Assembly (NCBI GenBank): GCA_963989245.1
Contig: OZ022349.1
Location: forward strand, 27,664,523 to 27,728,522
Origin: Nansenia antarctica
Taxonomy: Eukaryota; Chordata; Actinopteri; Argentiniformes; Microstomatidae
DNA length: 64,000 nucleotides
Direction of reading: 5' to 3'
Part shown: piece by piece, positions 19,156 through 29,019 of the stretch
Layout of the letters: each line of letters opens with the position of its first letter
Numbering within the stretch: the stretch's first letter is position 1
Program-made: the position numbers and the translations under genes
The notes under the pieces: model-generated
What the model was told of the DNA's origin: nothing
Seen by the model: the letters and a program-made list of their open reading frames with translations, nothing else
Databases searched by the model: none

Positions 19156-21039
19156 TCAGGTGAGGACTAGTCTTCTGAAAAGTTCATCAACGTGGACTGA
19201 GTGACTGATTTTCCAAAAACAGTCAATGAGGCCCTGTCTCCTAAGAAAGTCAAAAATCATGTCTGCTATAATAGGTGCTCCTATCTTAGCAAAATAAGTT
19301 TCCCATGCCCCTAAGACCGTTTCCAGCCATGCTATCATCTGCTGTCCATTCCCGTCGTTCCCTTTGATCTGCTGCTTCACTACCCTATTCATAGTCTTTA
19401 ATCTTTTCCTAACCGGTCGTCGTCCGTCAGTGTCATTGAGGTTCAAGCAGCCGTCTGGTCCCCTCCCACGCTGATCAAGGTCTGGGGAGTCGCCCTCAGC
19501 ATCATCTGAAGCATGATGCAGGCACTCGTCAGCATCCCCAGTAGCACAGGTGTCCAGGCTTTGGACGCTCCCAGGCTGGACCTCCAGACTGTCAACACTC
19601 TCTGCTTCGTTGGTTTCTGGTTCATTGGCATCTGGACAGCTTTCCACTGTCCCCTCGGCTTCAGGCATTGCCGGTAATGTCACTGGCTGTAACTCTGGCA
19701 TTGCCACTGGCAATTCCACTGGCACTGCCACTGGCTCTGGCAACACCACAGCATCTCCTCGTAGCTCCTCCTTCTCAGGTTCTCTGGGAACCTCGGCACC
19801 TGTTGGCACAACATCCTGCCTACTCTGTACATCCACCCCCCTGTCCACCACCCGTGGCCCTATTGGGGTAGGGATATGCCCGGACACCACTGGTGTACCC
19901 ACTCTGATGTTGTTTCTCCAACAGACCCCACATTGACCCAAAGCATGGTCAATCTGTTCCATCAAATATGGACTCCAAAACCCATATTCCTTGGTGAACT
20001 TGCGTCTTACCTCCCCCCTTGCCACATGTGCTAATCCATGAGCTTCCCGTATTAACATGCCTAATAAATCTGAGGGTGCTACAACCAACCCCTCATGATT
20101 CCTCCATAGACCTGTGTCATCCTGACTTGCCCCCCTTGCTAGCCAAACGTTCTTGTCTAACGTAGTTGCTCTACTCTGTAACATCAATAAATCCTCAAGT
20201 GTGACCATGCCCTGTAATTGCATTTCATGTGCGACCAGAAGACCTTTACCTGCCTTGTCTGCTCCTGTAATGGCTTTGGCTGCATCCTCTGCAGCCCTGT
20301 TACCTTGTGTGACATGTGATGAGTCAGACCTGTGTGTGGCACACTTCACTATGGCTAATTCCTTTGGCTTCATCATGGCCTGTAACAGCTTCATGATCTG
20401 TGCGTGGTGCTGTATAGGCGTACCATCAGTTCTATTAAAACCCCGCCCCCTCCATACAGCTCCATTAAAATGACAAACATTATGTGCATAGGCAGAGTCG
20501 GTGTACACTGTCACTCTCCGTCCGGTTCCTAAGTTGCATGCTTCTGTGAGGGCAATCAACTCAGCCAACTGAGCTGAGCAGGGCTGAGGAACTGCCTCAG
20601 CCTGTTCTACAATAAACTTTGAATTCTGTGCTTTAACTAAGGAATACCCAGCGCACAAAGTTTCTCCTACCCGGTAACAAGACCCATCAACCCAATATTC
20701 TATATCAGCTCCCTTTAAAGGCAAAGCTTGTAGGTCTGTTCTATGCTTAATCACTCTGGCTGTCGATGGAATCTGAGCACCGGATGGCACCGTCACCTGA
20801 CAGCCGTCAGGTGTGCATTTTACTGTATAGTTCAATTGGCATAGAGCATCTCTCCCTAGCAGCCCTGTTGGCGTATGTTCTGGCACAAGTATTGGCAGAG
20901 TTGCTCTCTGTCCCTTGTACTCTAAGTCTACAAGCTCAGTTGTAGGAATCAGCTGTTTAATTCCCTCAAATCCGATTGTCTTCACATATTCTCCAGACAT
21001 AGGAAGGTGCGTGGCGCCTTCAGGCTTCTTTGTCACCAC
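19156..21039 (-). CDS. pol: ERV-B pol remnant, same architecture as ERV-A
   Basis: 627 codons in frame with gag behind the UAG at 21078-21076. It has the protease C-half (LLGRDAL), RNase H (W-V-D-G-S, L-A-E-L, Y-T-D-S) and the integrase H-x3-H/C-x2-C zinc domain. As in ERV-A, the protease active site, RT and integrase core are missing at the same places. It differs from ERV-A by scattered substitutions and eight extra residues in the Pro/Val-rich part (V-E-L-P-V-A-M-P region, 19690-19740). The identical junctions show that the deletions predate both insertions. The frame is open, so a readthrough Gag-RNase H protein could be made. Confidence 0.8.
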   Translation of the reverse strand: MVTKKPEGATHLPMSGEYVKTIGFEGIKQLIPTTELVDLEYKGQRATLPILVPEHTPTGLLGRDALCQLNYTVKCTPDGCQVTVPSGAQIPSTARVIKHRTDLQALPLKGADIEYWVDGSCYRVGETLCAGYSLVKAQNSKFIVEQAEAVPQPCSAQLAELIALTEACNLGTGRRVTVYTDSAYAHNVCHFNGAVWRGRGFNRTDGTPIQHHAQIMKLLQAMMKPKELAIVKCATHRSDSSHVTQGNRAAEDAAKAITGADKAGKGLLVAHEMQLQGMVTLEDLLMLQSRATTLDKNVWLARGASQDDTGLWRNHEGLVVAPSDLLGMLIREAHGLAHVARGEVRRKFTKEYGFWSPYLMEQIDHALGQCGVCWRNNIRVGTPVVSGHIPTPIGPRVVDRGVDVQSRQDVVPTGAEVPREPEKEELRGDAVVLPEPVAVPVELPVAMPELQPVTLPAMPEAEGTVESCPDANEPETNEAESVDSLEVQPGSVQSLDTCATGDADECLHHASDDAEGDSPDLDQRGRGPDGCLNLNDTDGRRPVRKRLKTMNRVVKQQIKGNDGNGQQMIAWLETVLGAWETYFAKIGAPIIADMIFDFLRRQGLIDCFWKISHSVHVDELFRRLVLT

Positions 21040-21075
21040 CAGCTGGCACCTCCCACTCGGATCTTCCGGGCACCC

Positions 21076-22929
21076 CTATAGGCCAGCTGCTGGGCCTCCG
21101 TAAGGGTTCATCACTCCTGGAGCAGGTGTAGCAGGAGGCCAATATCCTCCTCCTTGGCTCCCCCCTGCGCCCCCCTGGGGCCTGTTGTAGCAGGTACAGG
21201 CTAGATGTCCATTCTGGTCGCATTGGTAACACGGTTCTAGCATCTTCTTCCCTGCTGCTGTCCATCCCCCTGGTGGTGGTCCTTGGCCAGGCTGTGTGTA
21301 CGGCTGGTATGGAACCGCTTGCACCCCTGGTGGCCCTTGTGGGTATGGATACCCCCCTTGTGGCCCCTGTGGGTAGGACTGGTAAGTAGCAGGATACCCC
21401 CCTTGTGGCCCCTGTGAGTAGGACTGGTAAGTAGCAGTCTGCACTCCAGGTGGCTGTTGCTGTGGGGCTAAAGCCTGCACTCCCTCTATGTTCCTCTCGC
21501 TTTCAGTCAATTGCGCTTGAGTCAATATTCTGAGTGACTCTTCGTCTTGTGTCTTCTGTATCTGAATATTCTTTCGATATAACTCAACTTGATGAGCTAC
21601 GTGGTCTATATAAACAGCTTTGTTCATGTGTCGTAGCCCCACCACTTCTGCTAGCTTATCCTTAACTGGGGTAGGAAGCCCTTCCTGTATTTTTTCCCTG
21701 ATTATGGATTTTTCTAAGGGGTTATCTTCAGCGTCCTTCCCTGTCACACTTCTCCATTGAGAGTGCACACGGGCAACAAAACCCCTGGGATTCTCATCTC
21801 CCCCCAGTGGCTTCACAATGATATTGTCTGGGTGAATGTGAGTAGGGTAAGTCTCTCTGATTGCCTTCCACAGCCTGCCTCTGTTTGCTGCGAAGAGCTC
21901 TGGATCATAAACTGATGTATTGATATATCTATGAAGTCCTGCCTTCATCAATATTTCCTGCATTGTATCCAATCCTGCAATAAAAGCTAAGAGTCTTTTC
22001 AGGTCTCCCATCGCGGCCTGCGTTCCTGTCAGTCTCACGTCCACCTCAGTAGTCCATGCAAATCCACCATCCTGGAGAACGGGGAGTTTCTCTATCACTT
22101 CAGACAGATCTGTATGATTCCATGGATGATATTCCATCTTGTTACCCCGAATCAGCACTGGACAGTTCTTTAATGTATTTGATGTCATTCGATGACAATC
22201 TTCCTCTTTCTCCCTTTCTCGTTGCTCCTTCAGCCATCTGTGGTGTCTTTCTTCCTCTCTTTCCGCTTTCTCCCGGTGTCTTCTCCCACCTTTCCTTTCG
22301 GCTGTGGCTATCATCTTCCTGACCTGAGCGTTGTAGCCTTCATCTGCACTGTCGTCATCTCTTGAGTCTTCACTGCCATCTTCGCTGTCATCTTCCTCGT
22401 CACTCCTGTCATCCCCTTTTCCCCTTGGCTCCTTCTTCTTCTTCTTCTTCTGGGAATGGTCCTCCAGTGCCTTAGCATATGGAGGGGGACTGGAGACTGG
22501 CCACATGTTTGTGAATGGAATGTTCAATTTCTGTTCCAGTGTTCTGGCCAATTCATTTTTCTTTTCCGTTTCCATTTTTGCTGTTGTCTCATTCCAAGCT
22601 GCTGCTATTTTCTGCCCCTCTACCTTAAATAGCTCTAAAATGGCTAATTCTAACTTGCGTTTCTCTGATCTATTCTTTGCCTTTTTCTGGTTTGCTTTAT
22701 AGGTTTTAATAAGTACCTCTAAAGTTGCAATAACTCGTAAGTTGAAGGTGCCCTCTTTCGGCCACGGCTGTTCAATGTCTGCCCAACGGCTATTCCATTT
22801 CGTAGACATTTTGCTAATTTCCCTAACAAGAGGATTCATTTTTTCCACTACAGCCATAGGGGATAAAGTAGCCAATATTCCACTATGTTCACTAATATCT
22901 TTTAACACCTTCGTTGAATTTGCTCCCAT
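21076..22929 (-). CDS. gag: ERV-B Gag polyprotein, intact 617 aa
   Basis: From ATG 22929 it has the MGANST myristoylation signal, a PPPY motif, a shorter poly-Lys run than ERV-A, a charged Arg/Glu region, a capsid-like core and one zinc knuckle (C-Y-Q-C-D-Q-N-G-H-L-A-C-T-C). Its Pro/Gln/Tyr segment holds an extra repeat unit (GPQGGYP, near 21340-21375), giving eight more residues than ERV-A overall. The N-terminal 60-110 region differs more from ERV-A than the rest, suggesting recombination or local divergence. It ends UAG GGG, as ERV-A. Confidence 0.9.
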   Translation of the reverse strand: MGANSTKVLKDISEHSGILATLSPMAVVEKMNPLVREISKMSTKWNSRWADIEQPWPKEGTFNLRVIATLEVLIKTYKANQKKAKNRSEKRKLELAILELFKVEGQKIAAAWNETTAKMETEKKNELARTLEQKLNIPFTNMWPVSSPPPYAKALEDHSQKKKKKKEPRGKGDDRSDEEDDSEDGSEDSRDDDSADEGYNAQVRKMIATAERKGGRRHREKAEREEERHHRWLKEQREREKEEDCHRMTSNTLKNCPVLIRGNKMEYHPWNHTDLSEVIEKLPVLQDGGFAWTTEVDVRLTGTQAAMGDLKRLLAFIAGLDTMQEILMKAGLHRYINTSVYDPELFAANRGRLWKAIRETYPTHIHPDNIIVKPLGGDENPRGFVARVHSQWRSVTGKDAEDNPLEKSIIREKIQEGLPTPVKDKLAEVVGLRHMNKAVYIDHVAHQVELYRKNIQIQKTQDEESLRILTQAQLTESERNIEGVQALAPQQQPPGVQTATYQSYSQGPQGGYPATYQSYPQGPQGGYPYPQGPPGVQAVPYQPYTQPGQGPPPGGWTAAGKKMLEPCYQCDQNGHLACTCYNRPQGGAGGSQGGGYWPPATPAPGVMNPYGGPAAGL

Positions 22930-24104
22930 CTTAAGCTGATTGATTTATACTGCTCAATATGCTGAAAATATTCTATAAGGTGTACTTTTCTTACAACCCA
23001 CCTTATTTTGCCGTATCTGCTAAACAGATGCTAGTCTAACTTTTAACTGTGTCAACTGTCCACACAGAACACTACAATTCAGAACAACGGATTGTTTCAG
23101 TGGTATTGTGTATTATTGACTTAAATGTAATCTATGTGTGTGTGTTTTAATCTAAATGTAATTTATGTGTGTGTTTTTTCACTTAAATGTTTTTTCCTTA
23201 TTGTGTATGAATATGTGTCACTTAATTGCTCATTCAATACTAATTATAGTTCAGGTCAACTTAATTATTAAACTACAAAGGCTGGTCAACACACTTATCA
23301 AATCACAAAGGCTGGTCACACCCTAAGCATTCACCGATCTACAAAAACCTTCTACTGCTTAATTATCAATACAAACTATTCTGCTATTCCTAATCAAAAG
23401 CTGTGGACATGACCCAACTAAAATAAGAGATGTAAAATACGAATATTAATTATAACCTGTAAAGAAATCGACTTGTTATTTGGAAGGAATGAATGGTTAT
23501 TCAGAATGGTTTTCATTAGACAGTCACAGACATTTGACCAAACCTGTGGAATCAATCAATTGTTTTGTGAAACAGACAATGAAATGATCTGAATAATTAA
23601 TTCAATCAATTAGTATTTAAACAAGTAATGTAATATTCAACAGTCATTTTTACAAACATCAGTCACGAACGATCTCTATAGATCCTTCTCATTCTATGCA
23701 AGCAGGCAGACCGAGAGTCACAGAGCCGTTTTATTGAGGGTAACGACTGGCCTATTCGCTTCGCGTGCTCTCTGTGTGTGTGAAATGTGCCTGCGCGCGT
23801 CTCCGTGTGTGTTACACATGCGCGCACTTCTACTAGGGGCTCGTGAATGAATCCTAACAAATATCTTTAAACTACTTTAAAATACCCCAATGATCAATTC
23901 ACTATCTTTATATCTTTATATTACTACAGTGAGTCTATGTGAATGGATTTAACTTATCTTATGAGATGAGTAATGTAATCGATCAAATTCAGCTTCCCTG
24001 TAAGTCTGAAGCCTAAAGGCCAGAGGGCAGAAAGCAGGGGGGTCAATTTAACAACCCTTTGTCTAACCTCTGGGGAAAACCGCGCCCTCTGTTTTCGCTT
24101 CGGT
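22930..24104 (-). other. ERV-B leader, gag-proximal part
   Basis: This matches 8185-10150 of ERV-A with several deletions (blocks TTATCAATACAAACTATTC, AAGAAATCGACTTG and AACCGCGCCCTCTGTTTTCGCTT shared). It stops at 24104 against the truncated BEL LTR. No ORF of note. Confidence 0.7.
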
Positions 24105-24763
24105 CCTTGCTAGCCGCCGGCTGCTAACGTTGGCGCATAGCGAGACCAAAGCCAAACAAAGCCGTCGCCTCCGAGGTGGATTGCGACCGACCGCTAACAC
24201 CACCGGAGCTGACCGTGGACCACCGGACCTGAACCATTCACACCTCGTCGTTTGCTACGAAGAAGCCCCTTTCCCTTCGAATTGCAACGTCACTCCCCCC
24301 CCTTGTCTGCTGCCTTCCTCGAGTCGCATGCGGGCTCCGACCAGGCCTCAACGCGCTCATTTTCAGTCCGGGACTCTAAGCCTTTTCAGGCCAGGTACTG
24401 TGTGTGAGTGAGTGAGTGAGTGTGTGTGTGGCCGGCGGGGAGGGAGGATATTGGGATGTATATATAAGTTATATAAATAAATGTGTTTGTTTATATTTGA
24501 TACATTGCTGTGTGTTTAGTTGTCTGTATTGTTTAGTTTAACAGCAAATCTAGTATTGGGTTTAAGTATTGTCTTATCGTGTGATTAACTGAGTTATAGC
24601 TTGTATTATAATATATTATATATATATAACTGTGATATGCTAGTCTAAAGGGTTGCTGGCGCCCCCTGCCTCTATCCTCCTACACTGCCGATTTAGCTCA
24701 GAGTTAGTTAGATAACCAGCCCTTCCTAAAATTCTACAGTCCTTTAGCTACTCCCTGGTTACA
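24105..24763 (+). repeat. BEL LTR-a, 5' truncated, type 1
   Basis: It begins at CCTTGCTAGCCGCCGG, about 465 bp into the LTR, directly against ERV-B leader sequence, and ends CCCTGGTTACA. At five sites it agrees with LTR-d and differs from LTR-b and LTR-c: GACCAAAGCC, CTAACACCACC, CACTCCCCCCCC, GGGAGGATATT and AAGTTATATAAA. The SF3B2-like segment lies in the missing part. Confidence 0.88.
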
Positions 24764-24765
24764 AT

Positions 24766-24782
24766 TGGTCCTTCGAGCCGGA
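24766..24782 (+). promoter_or_regulatory. BEL primer-binding site, tRNA-Tyr type (unit 1)
   Basis: TGGTCCTTCGAGCCGGA starts two bases after the LTR. As I recall, it is the complement of the 3' end of eukaryotic tRNA-Tyr with CCA. The same site follows LTR-b (34488-34504) and LTR-c (41863-41879), but not LTR-d, which is the outer right end. Confidence 0.8.
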
Positions 24783-24801
24783 TAGGTTGTGTAGTGATAG
24801 C

Positions 24802-26612
24802 ATGGCTGAGCGCAGCCAACCAGACAAGACAGTTACCCCCCCTTCTCCGCCCCCTGAGCCAGAGCCACGACCACAGAGAGTCCCGCGGTTGCCTCAGAGG
24901 TTACAAGAGTATGAGCTTGAGCTCGAAAGCTCACTGAGTGGTAGTGAGGAGCGCACTCCACGGGATACAGTGGTCGGAGAGGCCGAGGTGTCCGCCGGCG
25001 CGCGGGTGGCTAGCACCGAGACAGCCATCAAAGAGCACCAGCCTGAGGATGAGATGGCAGAACAGCAGGGTTTTGCCGTAGAAACGGAAGAGCAGGAAGG
25101 AGAGGCCCGGTCTGACAGCGCCTGCGGGCGGAAGAGGGAGGGCCTCAGCCTTAACGATCTGCCTCCCAGTACGGCGCGCTCGAGACCTAGCTCCTGCCGT
25201 TCAGTGGCTTCCTCCCGGTCCAGGGTTTCCGTGGGCAGTTCTGCCTCTGGGGCGGATAGCATGCACTCCAGAGGGAGTAGTGCCGCGCTGTCAGAATGTA
25301 TGCGCCAACAGGCCGAGATGGCGTTAGAGCGGGAACGCCTCCAGTTCGAGCGCGAGCGCCTCCAGATGGAGGGGGCGGAACGTGCGGCGGAGAGACAGCG
25401 CCAGGAGGCGTTAGAGAGGGAACGCATCCAGTTCGAGCGCGAGCGCCTCCAGATGGAGGGGGCGGAACGCGCGGCGGAGAGGCAGCGCCAGGAGGCGCTA
25501 GAACGTGAACGCCTCCAGATGGAGCGCGACCGCCTCCAGATGGAGAGAGAGCAACTGCACGCGGAGAAGATGGAGGAAGTGATGCAGACCATGCGCGACG
25601 TGTGCATCAGCAGAGCTCCGTCGGCCCGTAGCTCCAGAGCATCATCCGCACGGCCCTCTCGAGTGCCATCTCCTGAACCCCCCGCCGATGGCTCCATGAC
25701 CCCCGCCATGACTGTCCAACTACAGGCCCAGCTGACCACCTTGAAGGAAGAGGACCAGGGACCCGACCGCTACGCGGCCCAGAGGGAGCCAGCGTCGCTG
25801 CCCGGGAGGGGAGCCATTCCCCAAGAGCGTAGCACACCCCTAGGTCCTCCAGTGAACCAAAAGGCATGCAGGCCGGACACCCAGACAGTCACTCCAGCCC
25901 CGATCATCCACTACAGGATGTTTCCCCAGGTGGAGGGACCCAAGTTCCCCTTCTTCAAGGACGAGGACAGGAGCCAGTATGTGGAACTACGCATCTGCCT
26001 AGACACGCTCTTGGACGACTCCTGCTCAGAGTCCTACAAATATGCGATTCTCCTTCAGCATGTGAGGAACCCCAGAGCCCACAACATGGTTCTGGCCCAT
26101 GCCTCCGCACCGACACCTTACACCAGAGCGCTCGCCGACTTGGATGCCCGCTACGGTCGTCCCTGGAACCACGCCCTTGCTGAACTGCAAGCCCTCGAAC
26201 AGCAGGCCCCCATCAAGGATGAACGGGCGCTGGATGACTTCGCGCTCCGCGTGCACACCTTGGTTGGAATGCTGAAGACGCAGGGCCCAGCTGGCGCCAG
26301 CGAGATCAACAGCACCTCCAACGTAGAGCGGCTGCTCCGCAAGATCCCACGCTTCCGGCAGGAGAGGTTCCGGCGACAGCAGCGCGTTCGTAACCCCGGG
26401 AAGTTGGGTCTGAGCATGGCTGCCTTCGCGGAGTTCCTACTGGAGGAAGTGCATGACACCAACGTAGACGCCATGGGTTACGCTGAGCCGAAGAAGGAGA
26501 GGGAGAAGGGAGACCGCTGGGACAGGCCGAGCTCGAACAGAGGACGCCCAGTAGGAGTGCTGCACACGGAGGAGGAGCCTCGGAGAGAGAGGAAAGCCCG
26601 ACCATTCTAAAT
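24802..26612 (+). pseudogene. gag: BEL unit 1 gag, truncated by LINE insertion
   Basis: The likely start is ATG 24802 (MAERSQPDKT). The reading is parallel to unit 2, with a Pro/Ser-rich N-terminus, an Arg/Glu/Gln coiled-coil region and the Gag core (HYRMFPQVEGPKFPFFKDED). It lacks one 22-residue copy of the E-R-L-Q-M-E-G-A-E-R-A-A-E-R repeat found in units 2 and 3, and has Asp where they have Asn in A-L-A-(D/N)-L-D-A-R. The LINE enters at 26604, giving a stop at 26610, so the zinc knuckles and all of pol are separated from this gag. Confidence 0.85.
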
Positions 26613-29019
26613 GCTATGAAAGTCAGAGACCTAAAATGCTCTGAAGTTCAAAAATGCAAATCAAAATTAGTGAAACACTTAAACGAAGATCACAAAACCC
26701 ACTTTGAGAAAATTAAAAAACAATGCAACAAACTATGCAATCAGGTAATTACCATGACCAAATCTGCTAAGAAAGAATACCTCGATAACAAAATCGAAGA
26801 AAACTTAAACAAACCACGTGACCTTTGGAAGCTACTTAATAGCCAACTAGGTTGCAGTCAAAAACTCAAAACCAGGTCTACAAACATCAGCATCAAATCT
26901 GGTGATTCTCTCCTTACAGACAAGCTGGATGTGGCTAAGTGCTTAAACACTTTCTTTACAACCATAGCCACTAAATTAGTTAACAATCTACCACCCCACT
27001 CAGGGCGTTATGGTGTAGAGCACATCCGTGAGTTCTACAATAAACTGGGTGTACGCAATGATGATTTTAAACTCTCCATGGTGTCAAACGATGAGGTGTT
27101 TAAAAAGCTAGGCGCTCTACACTCAGAAAAGGCCACGGGCCATGACAATATTCCAGCCAGATTTCTAAAAGACTCAGCTGCCTCCATTACCCCAATCATC
27201 ACCCACATAATAAACCTCTCCATCAAACAGGGACACGTCCCCCTTGACTTTAAAATAGCAAGGGTAACCCCACTGTATAAAAAAGGAAGCAAATTAGACC
27301 CAGGCAACTACCGACCTGTTTCTATTCTTAATTCCATCTCGAAACTTATGGAAAAAATAGTTTATGAACAGGTCGATAGGTACCTTACCGAAAAAAAGCT
27401 GATGTATGAATTTCAATCAGGATTCAGAACATCCCATTCCACTGACACATGCCTTCTCTATTTGAACGACCACATCAACCATGAGGTGGACTCGGGCAAG
27501 TACTGCGGCATGGTCATGCTGGACCTCCAGAAGGCCTTCGACACAGTAGATCACCACATATTGTTAGATAAACTGAAAGCAATTGGGTTCGATAGAACAT
27601 CGGTGAGCTGGATGCAATCCTACTTAGAGGGGAGGGAACAGGTGGTTAGTGTGAACGGAACACTGTCCCCCCCCCTCCCAGTGACCTGCGGCGTTCCACA
27701 AGGAAGCATTTTGGGACCTTTACTGTTCCTAATATATGTGAATGACATGTCATCAGCATGTGATTGCAATTTGTTCCTGTTCGCGGATGACTCGGCTCTG
27801 CTGGTCTCTGACAGGGACATATTGCAGGTGGAAAAAGCGCTAAGCACTGAACTGAGTAGAATCTGCATCTGGCTAGCTGACAATAAACTATCAATACACC
27901 TAGGTAAAACTGAAACCATCCTATACGGATCCCCATCTAAACTCAGAAAGGCTGAAAATTTTAAAATAAAAGTGGGTAACATTAATATCACAAGAAAAGA
28001 GGATATTACATACCTGGGCTCCATCTTAGAGGCAAATCTTTCCGGAGATAAAATGGCAGCAAAAGTAATCAAAAAAGTGAACCATAGAACTAGATTCTTG
28101 TACAGGATATCCTCACTTGTCAGTAAAAACACACTGAGGACCCTATCAGGAGCTCTCATTCAATGTCACTTCGACTATGCCGTAACATCATGGTACTATA
28201 GAACCACAAAGGCCCATAAAACAAGACTCCAGACAGCCCAAAATAAACTGGTTAGGCTTCTGCTAGGCCTCAACCCTAGGACACATCTAACCGCTGCTCA
28301 TTTTTTGAGCCTTGATTGGCTACGAGTAGTTGACAGAGTGCAGCAGCTTGCACTGGGCCTGGTCTTCAAGATACGCTACACCACAAAGACACCCAAGTAC
28401 CTGTCAACATACTTCCAAAAAGTGAACAACGTCCACACATACAACACCAGAGGAAGCTCCACGAACCACGTTCAACCGCGTTGCACCACAAACAAGGGGT
28501 TAAACTCGTTTGCAAACTATGCAGTAAAAATGTGGAACGCCCTTCCTATAATCTTAAAGGAGTGCAAAACACTGCCCACCTTCAAAACCACTCTCAAAAA
28601 ACATTTACAGGAGGCTGCAATCCGTAACTGGACCCTCTAAATCAAAAATCAGATTAAAAGACCCGAACTACCCACTGTACATACTTTGTGTTTTGTCCCC
28701 CGCCCCCACCTGTGGTGTATGTCCCCACCTGTCCTACCCGCTGTACATACCTTATGTTTTGTTGTATTGTTCTTCCCATGATGGATGTGTGTTTATCTTG
28801 TAGATAGTAATAGTTATTTGTCTGTATTATCTTGTAGATAGTACTAGCTTTTTTGTCTGTCTTACATGTAACGATGAATTGAGAATCAAGGACCCCAATT
28901 GAAATAAGCCAGTGGCTTTCTTGGGTTTTTATCCTGTTAGTTGACCTTGTATGTAATATGTACTTTCATGTACCTACTTCTGCAAATCTTCTAATAAAGT
29001 TTTCAATCAATCAATCAAA
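26604..29019 (+). mobile_element. 5'-truncated LINE inside BEL unit 1
   Basis: This 2416-bp insertion is defined by comparison with unit 2, where GCCCGACC is followed by TGAGGGAAAGG; here TGA is replaced by the LINE. It ends in AATAAAGTTTTCAATCAATCAATCAAA, an (AATC)n tail. The endonuclease region expected upstream is absent, so it is 5' truncated. No target duplication is visible and about 3 bp of target seem lost. Confidence 0.85.
26616..28640 (+). CDS. LINE reverse transcriptase, open 674 aa, endonuclease missing
   Basis: The RT domain occupies about residues 200-480. It has N-Y-R-P-V-S-I-L (fingers), a motif A aspartate in LDLQKAFDTVDH, motif B in G-V-P-Q-G-S-I-L-G-P, and catalytic F-A-D-D with aspartates at residues 391-392. 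Thumb and C-terminal parts follow (YLGSILEANL, LPTFKTTLKKHL). About 130 N-terminal residues are the linker that follows an apurinic endonuclease in full-length members. The frame is intact with all RT catalytic residues, so the copy is recent. It belongs to the jockey superfamily (L2/CR1/Rex1-like); I cannot fix the clade by eye. Without promoter and endonuclease it should not move autonomously. Confidence 0.8.
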   Translation: MKVRDLKCSEVQKCKSKLVKHLNEDHKTHFEKIKKQCNKLCNQVITMTKSAKKEYLDNKIEENLNKPRDLWKLLNSQLGCSQKLKTRSTNISIKSGDSLLTDKLDVAKCLNTFFTTIATKLVNNLPPHSGRYGVEHIREFYNKLGVRNDDFKLSMVSNDEVFKKLGALHSEKATGHDNIPARFLKDSAASITPIITHIINLSIKQGHVPLDFKIARVTPLYKKGSKLDPGNYRPVSILNSISKLMEKIVYEQVDRYLTEKKLMYEFQSGFRTSHSTDTCLLYLNDHINHEVDSGKYCGMVMLDLQKAFDTVDHHILLDKLKAIGFDRTSVSWMQSYLEGREQVVSVNGTLSPPLPVTCGVPQGSILGPLLFLIYVNDMSSACDCNLFLFADDSALLVSDRDILQVEKALSTELSRICIWLADNKLSIHLGKTETILYGSPSKLRKAENFKIKVGNINITRKEDITYLGSILEANLSGDKMAAKVIKKVNHRTRFLYRISSLVSKNTLRTLSGALIQCHFDYAVTSWYYRTTKAHKTRLQTAQNKLVRLLLGLNPRTHLTAAHFLSLDWLRVVDRVQQLALGLVFKIRYTTKTPKYLSTYFQKVNNVHTYNTRGSSTNHVQPRCTTNKGLNSFANYAVKMWNALPIILKECKTLPTFKTTLKKHLQEAAIRNWTL

